From a virus, in the IMG/VR virus record IMGVR_UViG_3300036770_005941, positions 1 to 50,545 of that record: a DNA stretch of 50,545 bases; one strand, written 5' to 3'. The first letter of the stretch is position 1. Every line of letters begins with the position of its first letter. Positions 32,531-41,363 of this stretch are shown here, in pieces. The position numbers and the translations under genes were made by a program. The notes beneath the pieces are model-generated. The model saw only the letters and a list, made by a program, of their open reading frames with translations, did not search any database and was not told the origin of the DNA.

Positions 32531-33025
32531 TTAGATGTTGACGGAAAGGTTTGGGCGGTGAGTTTCATATCGGATCAGGCAACCATTCTCGCCATCCTCG
32601 GAGACCTCTATCCATACCGCCCGGCCTGGATAACGATCTGCTATCTGTATATATAGGTCATCAGCCATCATCTCGCAACTTTTGTAGTCGAGACTCAGTA
32701 CTGGATCTTGATTATGGGAAACGGACCGATCACGCACGACATCGGATCCTGAGGAGTTGGAGTACAGCGACAGGAGCCAGCGTTTGAACTGGATGAACTC
32801 GATGTCCCGGTCATTATGGAACACATCGATCCACACCCGGAAATGGAAGATATGGCGATGAGGATAACCAAGGAACGAAACATCATATTCATCTCCGGTG
32901 GCCAGACTAGGATCTGTCAGGGCTGCAGGATATTTATGGATACCTTCTTTCTGGAAGGTGACCCAGATCTTACGATCTGCTGAATGCTTGATTCGTTCTG
33001 CTGTTTCTCTTTGTTGTTGATTCAT
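32531..33025 (-). CDS. Hypothetical phage protein
   Basis: Protein of 164 residues with a charged helical start (MNQQQRETAERIKHSADRKI), then an alpha/beta body with HRHIFHFRVWIDVFHNDRD. No family recognised. ATGA-type overlap with the upstream gene. Confidence 0.75.
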   Translation of the reverse strand: MNQQQRETAERIKHSADRKIWVTFQKEGIHKYPAALTDPSLATGDEYDVSFLGYPHRHIFHFRVWIDVFHNDRDIEFIQFKRWLLSLYSNSSGSDVVRDRSVSHNQDPVLSLDYKSCEMMADDLYIQIADRYPGRAVWIEVSEDGENGCLIRYETHRPNLSVNI

Positions 33026-33357
33026 TTCCGTAGTTCCTGTTTTACTAGTGCTTTCACGATCTGTAATCTTTCATATGCGTCTTGCAAGGCAGGATATTCT
33101 CTGCACAATGCATCAAATTCCTGATCTTCTCTCATCTTGTCTCGGGCCCAGCGCATGACTTCTTCTGCTTCACGTGTGAGACCTATCGAGGCATGGCTAC
33201 CAAACTTCATCCAGTTGGTACCATCATACACTTCCATGTGATTGTTCTGTGTGTTGTATCTCAACATGCCTGCACTCTGCTGATTGCCTACGTACATCGA
33301 GCTAGGATTGGTGTTGGCATACAACCAATCTGATTGAGAATGCAGATTAGAGATCAT
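33022..33357 (-). CDS. Putative virion-associated protein
   Basis: Protein of 111 residues. GMLRYNTQNNHMEVYDGTNWM (here residues 30-50) is a motif common in phage tail, neck or fibre proteins that reads as a beta-turn repeat. The C-terminal half is a charged helix. Exact role unknown. Confidence 0.72.
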   Translation of the reverse strand: MISNLHSQSDWLYANTNPSSMYVGNQQSAGMLRYNTQNNHMEVYDGTNWMKFGSHASIGLTREAEEVMRWARDKMREDQEFDALCREYPALQDAYERLQIVKALVKQELRK

Positions 33358-33665
33358 GATTGCCGCATAGATTCCATGGTGATCATCTTGCCCAGTTCGG
33401 CATTGAAATCCTGTTCGTCCGTGATGATGTAGTTCCGGTCATCGCTCCTGTCTTTGATCCGATCGTAATAGCGAAAACTCACTACATACCCACCGATCAT
33501 CTTTTTCACGTTGATACGGAGACCATCGTTCCAGGGTGATGTATCTTCTTCTAGCACCATAGGTTTTGCTGATAATGTTCGGGTCGATACAGCCACATCG
33601 GCGATATCTCGATTATCCCAAGCCCACCGACATTTACGCACGAACCACTGATCAAACCACTTCAT
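33354..33665 (-). CDS. Conserved phage hypothetical protein
   Basis: Protein of 103 residues with an N-terminal WFVRKCRWAWDN helix and a GGYVVSFRYYDRIKDR beta segment, a combination I recall from cyanophage-like T4 relatives. Function unknown. Coupled by four-base overlaps on both sides. Confidence 0.78.
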   Translation of the reverse strand: MKWFDQWFVRKCRWAWDNRDIADVAVSTRTLSAKPMVLEEDTSPWNDGLRINVKKMIGGYVVSFRYYDRIKDRSDDRNYIITDEQDFNAELGKMITMESMRQS

Positions 33666-34261
33666 ATGGCTCTCCAGTAACCGTCGCCATCAGGATATTG
33701 GCTGTCTAATACTTCCTTAGCACCGTCGGATTGGGTACCAACTACTTCATCCTTTTCGTAGGCGCTCCAGTCTGTGAATCGATCTCTGGGCATGAGATCT
33801 CTGAGCTCATGTACCCATACACCAGGGTTAGTGGCCGCGAAGTCTCGATCATCGATCTTTACACAGGTGTTATAGTTCCAGAGCTTGATATAAGGAATAG
33901 GCACTTTGATGATAGGAATAAACCTATCTCTCTCACACAGTCCGCCCTCGTGGAATTCTTCTACGTATTGGAAAGGAATATCCAGACTACAGAAGAATCC
34001 ACGATCCAGATATGTATAGATCATGTTTTCCCATCGAGTATAATCATCGCCAGACCGAGGACGATAACTGTCATTGGCACCAAAGAAGATATGCTTTACA
34101 GCACCACCTATACTGGCGAAAGGATCATTGAGCACAGCGTCAATTTCCTCTTGTTGATGATACCCGATCACGAACAAAGTCTTCATGCCATGGGCTGGTG
34201 TATGCTCTACTTCGTTGCCGAAGAAAAAGTCTGCGGATTCGTGTCCTGCTCTATTCATCAT
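33662..34261 (-). CDS. Conserved phage hypothetical protein
   Basis: Protein of about 199 residues (a second ATG three bases in). MKTLFVIGYHQQEEIDAVL suggests an alpha/beta start with a helix after the first strand; the rest is aromatic-rich. It overlaps the DUF465-like gene by 11 bases. No function known. Confidence 0.75.
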   Translation of the reverse strand: MMNRAGHESADFFFGNEVEHTPAHGMKTLFVIGYHQQEEIDAVLNDPFASIGGAVKHIFFGANDSYRPRSGDDYTRWENMIYTYLDRGFFCSLDIPFQYVEEFHEGGLCERDRFIPIIKVPIPYIKLWNYNTCVKIDDRDFAATNPGVWVHELRDLMPRDRFTDWSAYEKDEVVGTQSDGAKEVLDSQYPDGDGYWRAI

Positions 34262-34460
34262 CGTCGTCCTTGATAAATTCGTGATCGTGTTCCCATTGTT
34301 TTTTCTTCAGTTCTGCAATCTGATCTTTGAGTTGTAGTTTCTGTTTTTTCAATGTGGCCAAGGTTGCATCATTGAACCGGCCTGTACTTTCCAGTCCGCG
34401 GATCTGTTTGTCTAAACTGGCATGCATCTCTTCAAGATGCCGGATACGATTCTCATACAT
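34251..34460 (-). CDS. DUF465/YdcH-like coiled-coil protein
   Basis: Protein of 69 residues: IRHLEEMHASLDKQIRGLE, then TLATLKKQKLQLKDQIAEL, the two antiparallel helices of the small YdcH (DUF465) family, with an acidic tail. Family function is unknown. It is coupled to the end of dpdA. Confidence 0.8.
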   Translation of the reverse strand: MYENRIRHLEEMHASLDKQIRGLESTGRFNDATLATLKKQKLQLKDQIAELKKKQWEHDHEFIKDDDDE

Positions 34461-35982
34461 CGATATTCTCCAGGTCGTCTAGTTTGGATTGGTCAAATTC
34501 TTCTTCGGGCACATCATCTTCTTCTACATCAAACAATGCATTGAATTGGGTGTGTGCGTTGGTGGTTTTCTTTCCGGTGAATCCCCGGGTGCCGATGATC
34601 TGATCCCAGAACTTGGTGTTTTGATCGATGATAGCAAGACTCTTGCTCCTGTCACGTTGTTTGAATATAGTGTCTACTAGGTCTCTAAAGTATACTCGAT
34701 CAAAGGTTTCGCGGACAAGCATTCCGGGCACTTCTCCCAAATCATATCGCCGATTTGCCTCTTGTACTGCCCGGATATGATGCCAGACATTGTGCCCCAT
34801 CATTAGGGCGTAGCTGAAACTGTCCCAACTGGTGCGACCTTCTTTGCCTAATTTGTTGAGATCTCCGGGCGCATACCAACACACATCTGAAATCTTCATG
34901 CGACCCGAAATCGGTGAATCTTCGAACAAGGTGTGCACCTTGTCTTGTATCACAGCATCACGGAACAACCGATTGTCCGTGGCATACTTTTTGTCGTCCG
35001 CTGTGGGTTCCATCTGGTACGACCATTTGCCACGATCTTCGATGCGTAGATTGGTATAGATCTGTCCGTTAGCAGTGGCCAGGAACGGTGATGCACAGTC
35101 GAACGAGATGGTGAAGTTGGCATTGTGATACCGGCGGATGGCACGTTGCACATCTGTAAGCAAGCATGCCCACTCCAGCTTTGATGTACCAAGGAAGTGC
35201 ATCCAATCATGCACACCTTTCTCTAGCAGGCCGTCGTGGATGAGATGGATCAAGCGTTTCAGCACAAGATGCACATCGCACATGTTCTGGCCTCCCATGC
35301 CCCAGCCATTGAAATGGCGATCGGGATACTTGTTGGGATCGGAGTAGTGCTTCATGAGATCATACCAGTGATCGGCTTCGGCATGATTACCGCCCTGCAA
35401 TACGTTCAAGATTTTGGTTTCACCAAAACGACTCGAGATCCAGAAATCATTGTTGTACTTGGTAGCATTCACAGCATCATCATAACTGAAGATACCAGAT
35501 GCCGCAGCCGCTTTGGGATCGCGGAACGTCCAGGTGGGTATGTCCATGGTCATGCCATGTGTGGCTATGCCCATCTGCCATTTGAGAACTTTCTCTCGTT
35601 GCTTTTCGGCACCTTTGTCTGTGGGATCTGCCCAACGTCCGGGCCACACACCCTTGGCGATCTGGAATCCGCCCGAGTCTGCCAGCATGATGGTGTTGGG
35701 ATCTCTGTTGCGGATCATGTCCTCTTTGGCATCGAACTTAGCGAGATCCAAGTTGGCGTGTCCGGCTGAGTATAGGCTCCAGCGATAGGGAAACAGGGCT
35801 TTCTGAGGATTCAGCCAGTTCATGGCTTCCATATCGCCAATTTTTTTAGGCAACCGATCTGGTTCTAGTCCTGCACCATGTCGTTCTCTGCCGATGTATC
35901 CAGCATAGAAACTAGAAATCGCTGGCAGGAACACCGCGTAGTCATTCTGCTGGGCTGTTAGGTCGTCGCGCTCTCTGTCCAT
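34453..35982 (-). CDS. dpdA: DpdA-like DNA 7-deazaguanine transglycosylase
   Basis: Protein of 509 residues from the ATG at 35982 (good AGAGGG site; an ATG at 35997 also exists). It is a relative of tRNA-guanine transglycosylase: MLADSGGFQIAKG contains the DSGGFQ substrate-binding block with a catalytic Asp, and FTISFDCASPF corresponds to the nucleophilic Asp block (FDCxxP) of TGT. The usual zinc CxC cysteines of TGT are not evident. DpdA enzymes swap guanine in DNA for a preQ0-type base and protect phage DNA from restriction. FolE, QueD and QueE in this window can supply the precursor. Confidence 0.88.
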   Translation of the reverse strand: MDRERDDLTAQQNDYAVFLPAISSFYAGYIGRERHGAGLEPDRLPKKIGDMEAMNWLNPQKALFPYRWSLYSAGHANLDLAKFDAKEDMIRNRDPNTIMLADSGGFQIAKGVWPGRWADPTDKGAEKQREKVLKWQMGIATHGMTMDIPTWTFRDPKAAAASGIFSYDDAVNATKYNNDFWISSRFGETKILNVLQGGNHAEADHWYDLMKHYSDPNKYPDRHFNGWGMGGQNMCDVHLVLKRLIHLIHDGLLEKGVHDWMHFLGTSKLEWACLLTDVQRAIRRYHNANFTISFDCASPFLATANGQIYTNLRIEDRGKWSYQMEPTADDKKYATDNRLFRDAVIQDKVHTLFEDSPISGRMKISDVCWYAPGDLNKLGKEGRTSWDSFSYALMMGHNVWHHIRAVQEANRRYDLGEVPGMLVRETFDRVYFRDLVDTIFKQRDRSKSLAIIDQNTKFWDQIIGTRGFTGKKTTNAHTQFNALFDVEEDDVPEEEFDQSKLDDLENIDV

Positions 35983-36623
35983 TTTCCCTCTGCCCATTTA
36001 TGGTTGTTTGCTCTTGTGATCAATCTGTATCCATTGTGATCGATTGGTGCCCACACATAATAGTCATCGTGTATGTTTTGTAGCGTTGGAGGATTTCCAT
36101 CTTCATCCTGTACACTCCAATCTGCGAAGAAATGGAATCTATGTCCAGGAATATCTACCAAGGTGTTCACACCCATGGGACCAGTATGCAGGCAATATCC
36201 CCAGGCACTGCCTACCACGATCCAGTCCTTGATTTCAGGCCAATAATAATGTGCCTGATGCAAGAATGTTTCTCGGCTGGTAAGATGTACTGTGGTATCA
36301 TCGAATAGTTGATCATGCAAAACGTGATTGGTTTGCTGATGACCTGCGCATCTAGCAAGGTCTAGCAAAGCCCGGTTATTCACTTGTGTATTGATCGAAT
36401 CAGCGGCCCAGAGATAGTTCCTAAATGTATTATACACACTGCGATCTTGATAGTCAATCCTTAGATCGATAGTGGAATTCACTACCGCACCGATTGGATA
36501 TTGTCGGAGTTCTTGTATCACACGATGGTAGAACTCATCATTGGTGCCATCTGCTTCCCAACAATCGATACACAGCACCCCCCAGATGGAAGGTGGTTGG
36601 TAGCGTACTACGTCTCTGATCAA
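35958..36623 (-). CDS. Hypothetical phage protein
   Basis: Protein of 221 residues. IWGVLCIDCWEAD and IKDWIVVGSAWGYCLHTGP suggest an alpha/beta hydrolase-like sheet, reminiscent of isochorismatase folds, but no catalytic set is clear. It lies directly after the sliding clamp gene and overlaps dpdA by 25 bases. Confidence 0.72.
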   Translation of the reverse strand: MIRDVVRYQPPSIWGVLCIDCWEADGTNDEFYHRVIQELRQYPIGAVVNSTIDLRIDYQDRSVYNTFRNYLWAADSINTQVNNRALLDLARCAGHQQTNHVLHDQLFDDTTVHLTSRETFLHQAHYYWPEIKDWIVVGSAWGYCLHTGPMGVNTLVDIPGHRFHFFADWSVQDEDGNPPTLQNIHDDYYVWAPIDHNGYRLITRANNHKWAEGKWTESATT

Positions 36624-37355
36624 TTACTTGCTCTGTGCAGGAAGGATGTATTCATACACAGCGATTCCAGAATCCACCGTGATCTTGGCAGCACCTTCAT
36701 CACTGATCTGTACTTTCTTGTCGCCCACGAGATCCATGATCGAGATGAACTGCTTCACTGGCCAAGCCCATGAACGGGTGAGCTTGCCGCCTACGCTAGG
36801 ATGGAACACAAAGTCTCCGGCATGTGTGCTATGATCACCAAAATAAAACTTGAGATCCGTGCCGTCGGTGCGAGCTTGGAAGTTCACTTCTTCAGCATTG
36901 GCCTGTGCCTGCATCTTGAGACGCTGGATGGCCGCTATTGTGGGTTCAAACTCCACGTTCCAATTCACAGGTTTCATCTTGAACTGTTTGAGTTTCTCAG
37001 CCACTACCTCTGATACCATGAAGCGATAGTCGTTCTTGAAGTCTCCGGCCTTGTTTTCAAAATGCAAGCCCACGGGCGAATCTACTCCATTGCGATCCTG
37101 CCGCGATACAGTAATTTTGGCATCTTCGCGATACTCCTGGATGTTGAGCAGGATCTTGAGTTTACTCAGATTGGGCATACCAAAGGTGCCAATGAATTCT
37201 GCCACGGGTGCGGCAAATTTACCTTGTACTACCACACTCTTATCTTCGGCGAGACCATCGATAGTGGTCTGCTTGTCCGTACCTGTGATCTTGATCAGGT
37301 CGATGCAACCCAGATCGAATGTGTGTCCTACTAAATCTAACAAATGGTCTCTCAT
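36624..37355 (-). CDS. 45: Sliding clamp, T4 gp45 type
   Basis: DNA polymerase processivity clamp of 243 residues (T4 gp45 has 228). The PCNA-like two-domain pattern is seen with VGHTFDLGCIDLIKI near the N-terminus, a long strand-rich middle and VYEYILPAQ at the end. It encircles DNA, tethers the polymerase at 38310-40970 and in T4 also activates late transcription. It is separated from the polymerase by one methyltransferase-like gene. Confidence 0.88.
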   Translation of the reverse strand: MRDHLLDLVGHTFDLGCIDLIKITGTDKQTTIDGLAEDKSVVVQGKFAAPVAEFIGTFGMPNLSKLKILLNIQEYREDAKITVSRQDRNGVDSPVGLHFENKAGDFKNDYRFMVSEVVAEKLKQFKMKPVNWNVEFEPTIAAIQRLKMQAQANAEEVNFQARTDGTDLKFYFGDHSTHAGDFVFHPSVGGKLTRSWAWPVKQFISIMDLVGDKKVQISDEGAAKITVDSGIAVYEYILPAQSK

Positions 37356-37368
37356 TGATTTTCTCCGT

Positions 37369-38313
37369 TCAAATAGTTTGTATCTTGCCTAAAGTCTGGC
37401 CGCCTCGCAAAGAAGAGCGTGTTCCAGGTTTTTGTATCTCTAACCAGCTTACATTGTTTTCCAAATCAAAGCTGGCAGTGATTCGGTATCCTATCTTTTC
37501 ACAAATAGCCTTGATTTCACGGCCCGGTGTATAACAATAATAGGAATTTTCAAAATTGTCAACACCGATTGGATGATCGCAGTTGTTATATGTAAACACA
37601 GCCATGCCTCCAGGTCTTAGCACGCCAAAGATCTCTCGAAGATAGCGTTCTATCAGATTCAATGGCCTAAAGTTCATGTAATCCACAGCAACCAACAAAC
37701 CGATCTGATTCTGCGGTAGTTGATGTAAGATTTTCTTGTCTTTTTCATTTATGATATAATATCTCAATCGACGCTGATATTCAGGAGTCCACCGAGATTT
37801 TACATGTTTGAACATGTCTGGATGGGTGTCTACTAGATATAGCGGATCGCAGGCTATGAGATTGTCTGTGATTTCTCCATGTGCTGGTCGTATCTCTACC
37901 GCGGGCCATTTCCAGCTGGAATGTATCTTGATCCGACTGGCAAAAAACTCTGCGGTCTCGGGTTGATACAACAACTTTTTGAAATTATGGCGATCCAACA
38001 GATAATCAGGAGCATCATTCATCCCTTCGCTGTAGATAGTCTGGCTCTTGGCGTAATAAGGTTCTTCAACACCTGCGACGAATTCAGTGAGTTTTTGTTT
38101 GAAACTCTGTAGATCACCGTCGATATCGTCAAGGCGTTTCAGTATCTCATCTCTGTTATCGCTGATATGTTGCTTGAGATTGTCGAAGTCGATATTCTGT
38201 ACATCAAGATCTGTGCTGACATGTTTCAGCAGAGTGAAGATCTCGTCGTACACATGTTTGACTGACAGGCCATCGACCATGTGTTTGTAAGTGATAAGTC
38301 TGCTGAGTTTCAT
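37369..38313 (-). CDS. Coiled-coil protein with methyltransferase-like domain
   Basis: Protein of 314 residues. Residues 15-85 are predicted coiled coil (KRLDDIDGDLQSFKQKL). The C-terminal part has PLYLVDTHPDMF, then IGLLVAVDYMNFRP and FGVLRPGGMAVFTYNNCD, the later motifs of class I methyltransferases, although a standard GxGxG motif I is not evident. It is coupled to the DNA polymerase gene by a four-base overlap. Role unknown. Confidence 0.72.
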   Translation of the reverse strand: MKLSRLITYKHMVDGLSVKHVYDEIFTLLKHVSTDLDVQNIDFDNLKQHISDNRDEILKRLDDIDGDLQSFKQKLTEFVAGVEEPYYAKSQTIYSEGMNDAPDYLLDRHNFKKLLYQPETAEFFASRIKIHSSWKWPAVEIRPAHGEITDNLIACDPLYLVDTHPDMFKHVKSRWTPEYQRRLRYYIINEKDKKILHQLPQNQIGLLVAVDYMNFRPLNLIERYLREIFGVLRPGGMAVFTYNNCDHPIGVDNFENSYYCYTPGREIKAICEKIGYRITASFDLENNVSWLEIQKPGTRSSLRGGQTLGKIQTI

Positions 38314-40970
38314 TCGAATGAGAACAATGATTGGAAAGTGTTGGTAGTGTTCGTAGCTGAGCCAAGATCCCAGTCCAGCACTCCTAACAGGTTATCAACC
38401 TTGCCGTCGATCACAGTGGCTTCCATCTCAGCATCATCAAATGGTAGCTCACGGAACCACACTGGTAAGTGCAGTTCATCTGTGGGGTATGCGATCGAAG
38501 TCCAGCCCAGAGCATTTGACTTGAGTTTGCACACGATCACTTTCATGCCATCTACCACTTGCATGCTGTAGTTGTCCGAGTTCATCCGGCGCAAAGTATT
38601 CCAGTTGAGACTGGCTCGCACATGGCCGGGCATGTTGGCTTTGCCTTCACGCTCTTCCTTTTTGGCATACATGGTGATGTTGTTGGCTCGCTTGGGCGAA
38701 CCTTTCTCCCAGCCCGGGCGCTCTTTGAACTCATATTTGAATTCGCGGATCTTCTCTACGATCTGTTCTTTGTTGCTTCCAGTCAGTACATCTAACAATA
38801 TGTCGCTGAGAAAGTCCTGGATGATCTTAGGAGTGTCTGATCTTTTGAGATCCAAACCCATGGCCTTGACTTTGCCAGGCTTGCCTTCTACGTCCACCCG
38901 CTTGCCTTCTTTGTCGATGATCATCACAGCATACCGCTTCTTGGTAATGAACAGGCCTTTGGATGCCACCACTTCACGACCGCCCCGGATCACACTACCC
39001 ATCTCGCGCGGCACATGGAAAGCACGTTCCATGAAGCCCGGAAAACTCTGGTTCACTTGTTCAGCGATACCATCATAGAGTTGGATACAGATCTCTTTGG
39101 TCCATTCCATGCGACCTTCTTCTACTTCCTTCTTCAGCACAGGCCAAGCAGAGAAGTAGCAAGAGTCTGTGTCGCCATAGATGATACATTCGCCCACGTG
39201 ATCGTATTTTCCAGTGATGCATTCATTCACATAAGCATCCATATGATGCGCGATGGCACGTCCAGTCAAGGTAGTACTCTGACCAATGCGTTTGTCAAAA
39301 AAGCGGCAACCAGGATTCAAGATAGCTCCATATAGGCTATTTAGATTGATCTTCTTGACTAACTGTCTTTTATCCCAGTATTCTTCGTCTTCTTTGGTGG
39401 TGCATTCCTTGAGCTTCTTCTGCATCTCTTTTCGTTCTGCATACCAGCGTTTGAGCAGACCCGGGATCACTGCTTCGGTCTCGAACGTGAAGATGGTGCC
39501 GTTGGCACTCAACATCCAGGGCTGGTTGCTGTCAAATATCATGCGCCACACTTCGGCGGCCGAGTGTACAGTCTCATCTCCATCCTGCCAGTCGATAGTG
39601 ATCTCTGTGCCACGTTGCTGTTCCATCACTGCTGTGTACTCTAGTGTTCCAAATAACCCTTCCCATGCCGCAGCGAATGAATTGCCTTGATTCATCTTGT
39701 CTCGGATGTACCGATCAGTCATGATGGGTCGTAGTTGTCCTACGATAGTTTCTGGTCCCATGTTCAGCGCACGGATCGCAGATGGATACAGTGAGTTGAT
39801 GTCGATTGAACCGACCCAGTCGTGCATGCCCTTTTTAGGATATGCAACATAGGCACCGGCTGCTTGTGTGTCTTCATCTGTGAGCCGCTCTTTGCGCACA
39901 GGTACCACCATTCCACGTTCGTGGGCCTCGTTGATGATAGCCTGCTCGGTCACTGCCACAGCGCCCATGGTAGTAGGCAACAACACTGTATTCTCATGTG
40001 CCAGAGTGTTGGCTAGATCCAGGAATCTGAGCTTCTTGTCGATGTTGGCCAGTAGGTTGACGTCTTGACGGTTGTACTCGATGAACGTGCGCCAGTTTTG
40101 GTTATAGAGCTGATCCAAGGTACCTTCGAAAGCTGTTTTTGATCCCAGCTCTTCATATTCCCCGATGGCATCCAGACTATAGGAGTGTCGTTCTTCATAG
40201 GTATATTTCCTGTAGAGTTGCATGTAGTCGAGATGTACACGCCCAATTAGATCAAATGTGATGTTTTCAGCACCAAAGCGTTCAAAGGTCCTTTGCTTGG
40301 GTAGTTGATCCCACAAGCAGAATCTGCGTGTGTCATCTTTGCTGAGTACTCGAGTGGTTCTCATCACTGTGTAAGGGATATCATAGCCTTCTGAGTTCCA
40401 TCCACTCAAGACATCGGCATCTTGTATGAGATTGAGGAACGTGTCCAACAAGTCTCGTTCTTCAGTGAACACGAAGCAGTTTTCGAACTCGGCAGCAATC
40501 TCCTGTGCTGTCTCCATGCTCATCGACTTGGGCGGAATCACCATAGTCACAAGTTGATCCAGCCAGTCCATATATACACTGATAGCAGTGATGGGGTTGA
40601 AAGGATCTTCTGGTCTTGAGAATCCACGCTCAGGATCGAAGTCTACTTCGATGTCGAAGAATGCTGTGTGTAGTCGCGGAGCATCGATGCCTTTGTAGTT
40701 CTCTTCCAGGCAACGGAACACAGGATTGATATCAGCTTCGTAGAGCTTCTTACCTTTCTGTATGGCCATCTCCTTTCGAAACTCTTTGGAGTTGCGACTG
40801 GAAAATCTTGCCACAGGAGTGTTGAAGATCGAACGGAACTTACCACGAGGATCATCGTAGTAAAAGATGTAGTTTGCTGGATGTTCTTCGTAGTAGCGTT
40901 CACCGTCTCGGCGTCCTACGATATGGATGCGATCACGTTCGCGATCGAAAAGTGCGTCGATATAACTCAT
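38310..40970 (-). CDS. 43: Family B DNA polymerase, T4 gp43 type
   Basis: Replicative polymerase of 886 residues (T4 gp43 has 898). The 3'-5' exonuclease motifs are visible: FFDIEVDFD, SGWNSEGYDIPY and YNRQDVNLL. The polymerase motifs are A (DINSLYPSAIRAL), B (KINLNSLYGAILN) and C (IYGDTDSCYF). All catalytic acids are present, so it should be active and proofreading. A strong AGGAG site and a hairpin in the leader precede the ATG. It is a single uninterrupted frame with no intron or split. Confidence 0.97.
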   Translation of the reverse strand: MSYIDALFDRERDRIHIVGRRDGERYYEEHPANYIFYYDDPRGKFRSIFNTPVARFSSRNSKEFRKEMAIQKGKKLYEADINPVFRCLEENYKGIDAPRLHTAFFDIEVDFDPERGFSRPEDPFNPITAISVYMDWLDQLVTMVIPPKSMSMETAQEIAAEFENCFVFTEERDLLDTFLNLIQDADVLSGWNSEGYDIPYTVMRTTRVLSKDDTRRFCLWDQLPKQRTFERFGAENITFDLIGRVHLDYMQLYRKYTYEERHSYSLDAIGEYEELGSKTAFEGTLDQLYNQNWRTFIEYNRQDVNLLANIDKKLRFLDLANTLAHENTVLLPTTMGAVAVTEQAIINEAHERGMVVPVRKERLTDEDTQAAGAYVAYPKKGMHDWVGSIDINSLYPSAIRALNMGPETIVGQLRPIMTDRYIRDKMNQGNSFAAAWEGLFGTLEYTAVMEQQRGTEITIDWQDGDETVHSAAEVWRMIFDSNQPWMLSANGTIFTFETEAVIPGLLKRWYAERKEMQKKLKECTTKEDEEYWDKRQLVKKINLNSLYGAILNPGCRFFDKRIGQSTTLTGRAIAHHMDAYVNECITGKYDHVGECIIYGDTDSCYFSAWPVLKKEVEEGRMEWTKEICIQLYDGIAEQVNQSFPGFMERAFHVPREMGSVIRGGREVVASKGLFITKKRYAVMIIDKEGKRVDVEGKPGKVKAMGLDLKRSDTPKIIQDFLSDILLDVLTGSNKEQIVEKIREFKYEFKERPGWEKGSPKRANNITMYAKKEEREGKANMPGHVRASLNWNTLRRMNSDNYSMQVVDGMKVIVCKLKSNALGWTSIAYPTDELHLPVWFRELPFDDAEMEATVIDGKVDNLLGVLDWDLGSATNTTNTFQSLFSFE

Positions 40971-40980
40971 TGTTCTCCTG

Positions 40981-40996
40981 GCGGCTTATGGCCCGC
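40981..40996 (-). promoter_or_regulatory. Possible translational operator of gene 43
   Basis: The minus strand has GCGG-GCCATAAG-CCGC, a 4-bp GC stem with an 8-base loop, ending one base before the ribosome site (40975-40979). T4 and RB69 polymerases repress their own translation by binding a hairpin with an 8-base loop at the same place, though with another loop sequence. Confidence 0.45.
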
Positions 40997-41052
40997 TGAT
41001 ACCGTTCTACATGCCCGTGTCGTGGGCGACTCGCTGTTGATAACAACAGTAA

Positions 41053-41313
41053 TTATAGAGTCTTGCCGACGGTGGTAAGAATTGTTTCCAGCAAAGCATG
41101 ATCCTGCTGTTCCTTGCCAAATTCGGCTTTGTGTGCCAAGCGGATAGCTTTTTTTAGAACATTGGGTTTGATCTCAAGTTCTTCGGCTACTGCCTTGATG
41201 GTATCGCTCAATCCTCCGTTGAGAGTTTCAACTTCGTGCATGACCTGCATGCCTTCATTGATGATCTGGGTGAGTTTGGCTTTTTGTTCGGCGTTGAAAG
41301 TTTTGGTGTCCAT
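41053..41313 (-). CDS. DsbA-like late-transcription dsDNA-binding protein
   Basis: Helical protein of 86 residues, LNGGLSDTIKAVAEELEIKP then VLKKAIRLAHKAEF. Size and pattern match the T4 DsbA family of double-strand DNA-binding proteins that enhance late transcription. It has a strong sigma70 promoter and an AAGGAG site, and sits upstream of the polymerase gene. Confidence 0.75.
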   Translation of the reverse strand: MDTKTFNAEQKAKLTQIINEGMQVMHEVETLNGGLSDTIKAVAEELEIKPNVLKKAIRLAHKAEFGKEQQDHALLETILTTVGKTL

Positions 41314-41333
41314 AAGATTCTCCTTGTTGATAG

Positions 41334-41363
41334 ATTATAGCGCAGTGAAATGTGGATAGTCAA
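41334..41363 (-). promoter_or_regulatory. Sigma70-type promoter of the dsbA-like gene
   Basis: TTGACT (41358-41363) and TATAAT (41334-41339), spacer 18, on the minus strand. The -35 box overlaps the stop of the upstream gene. It probably also serves the downstream polymerase gene. Confidence 0.75.

Noticed and set aside
38310-40970. Intein or intron in the polymerase gene
   Set aside because: All motifs occur in order within one frame of normal T4-type length.
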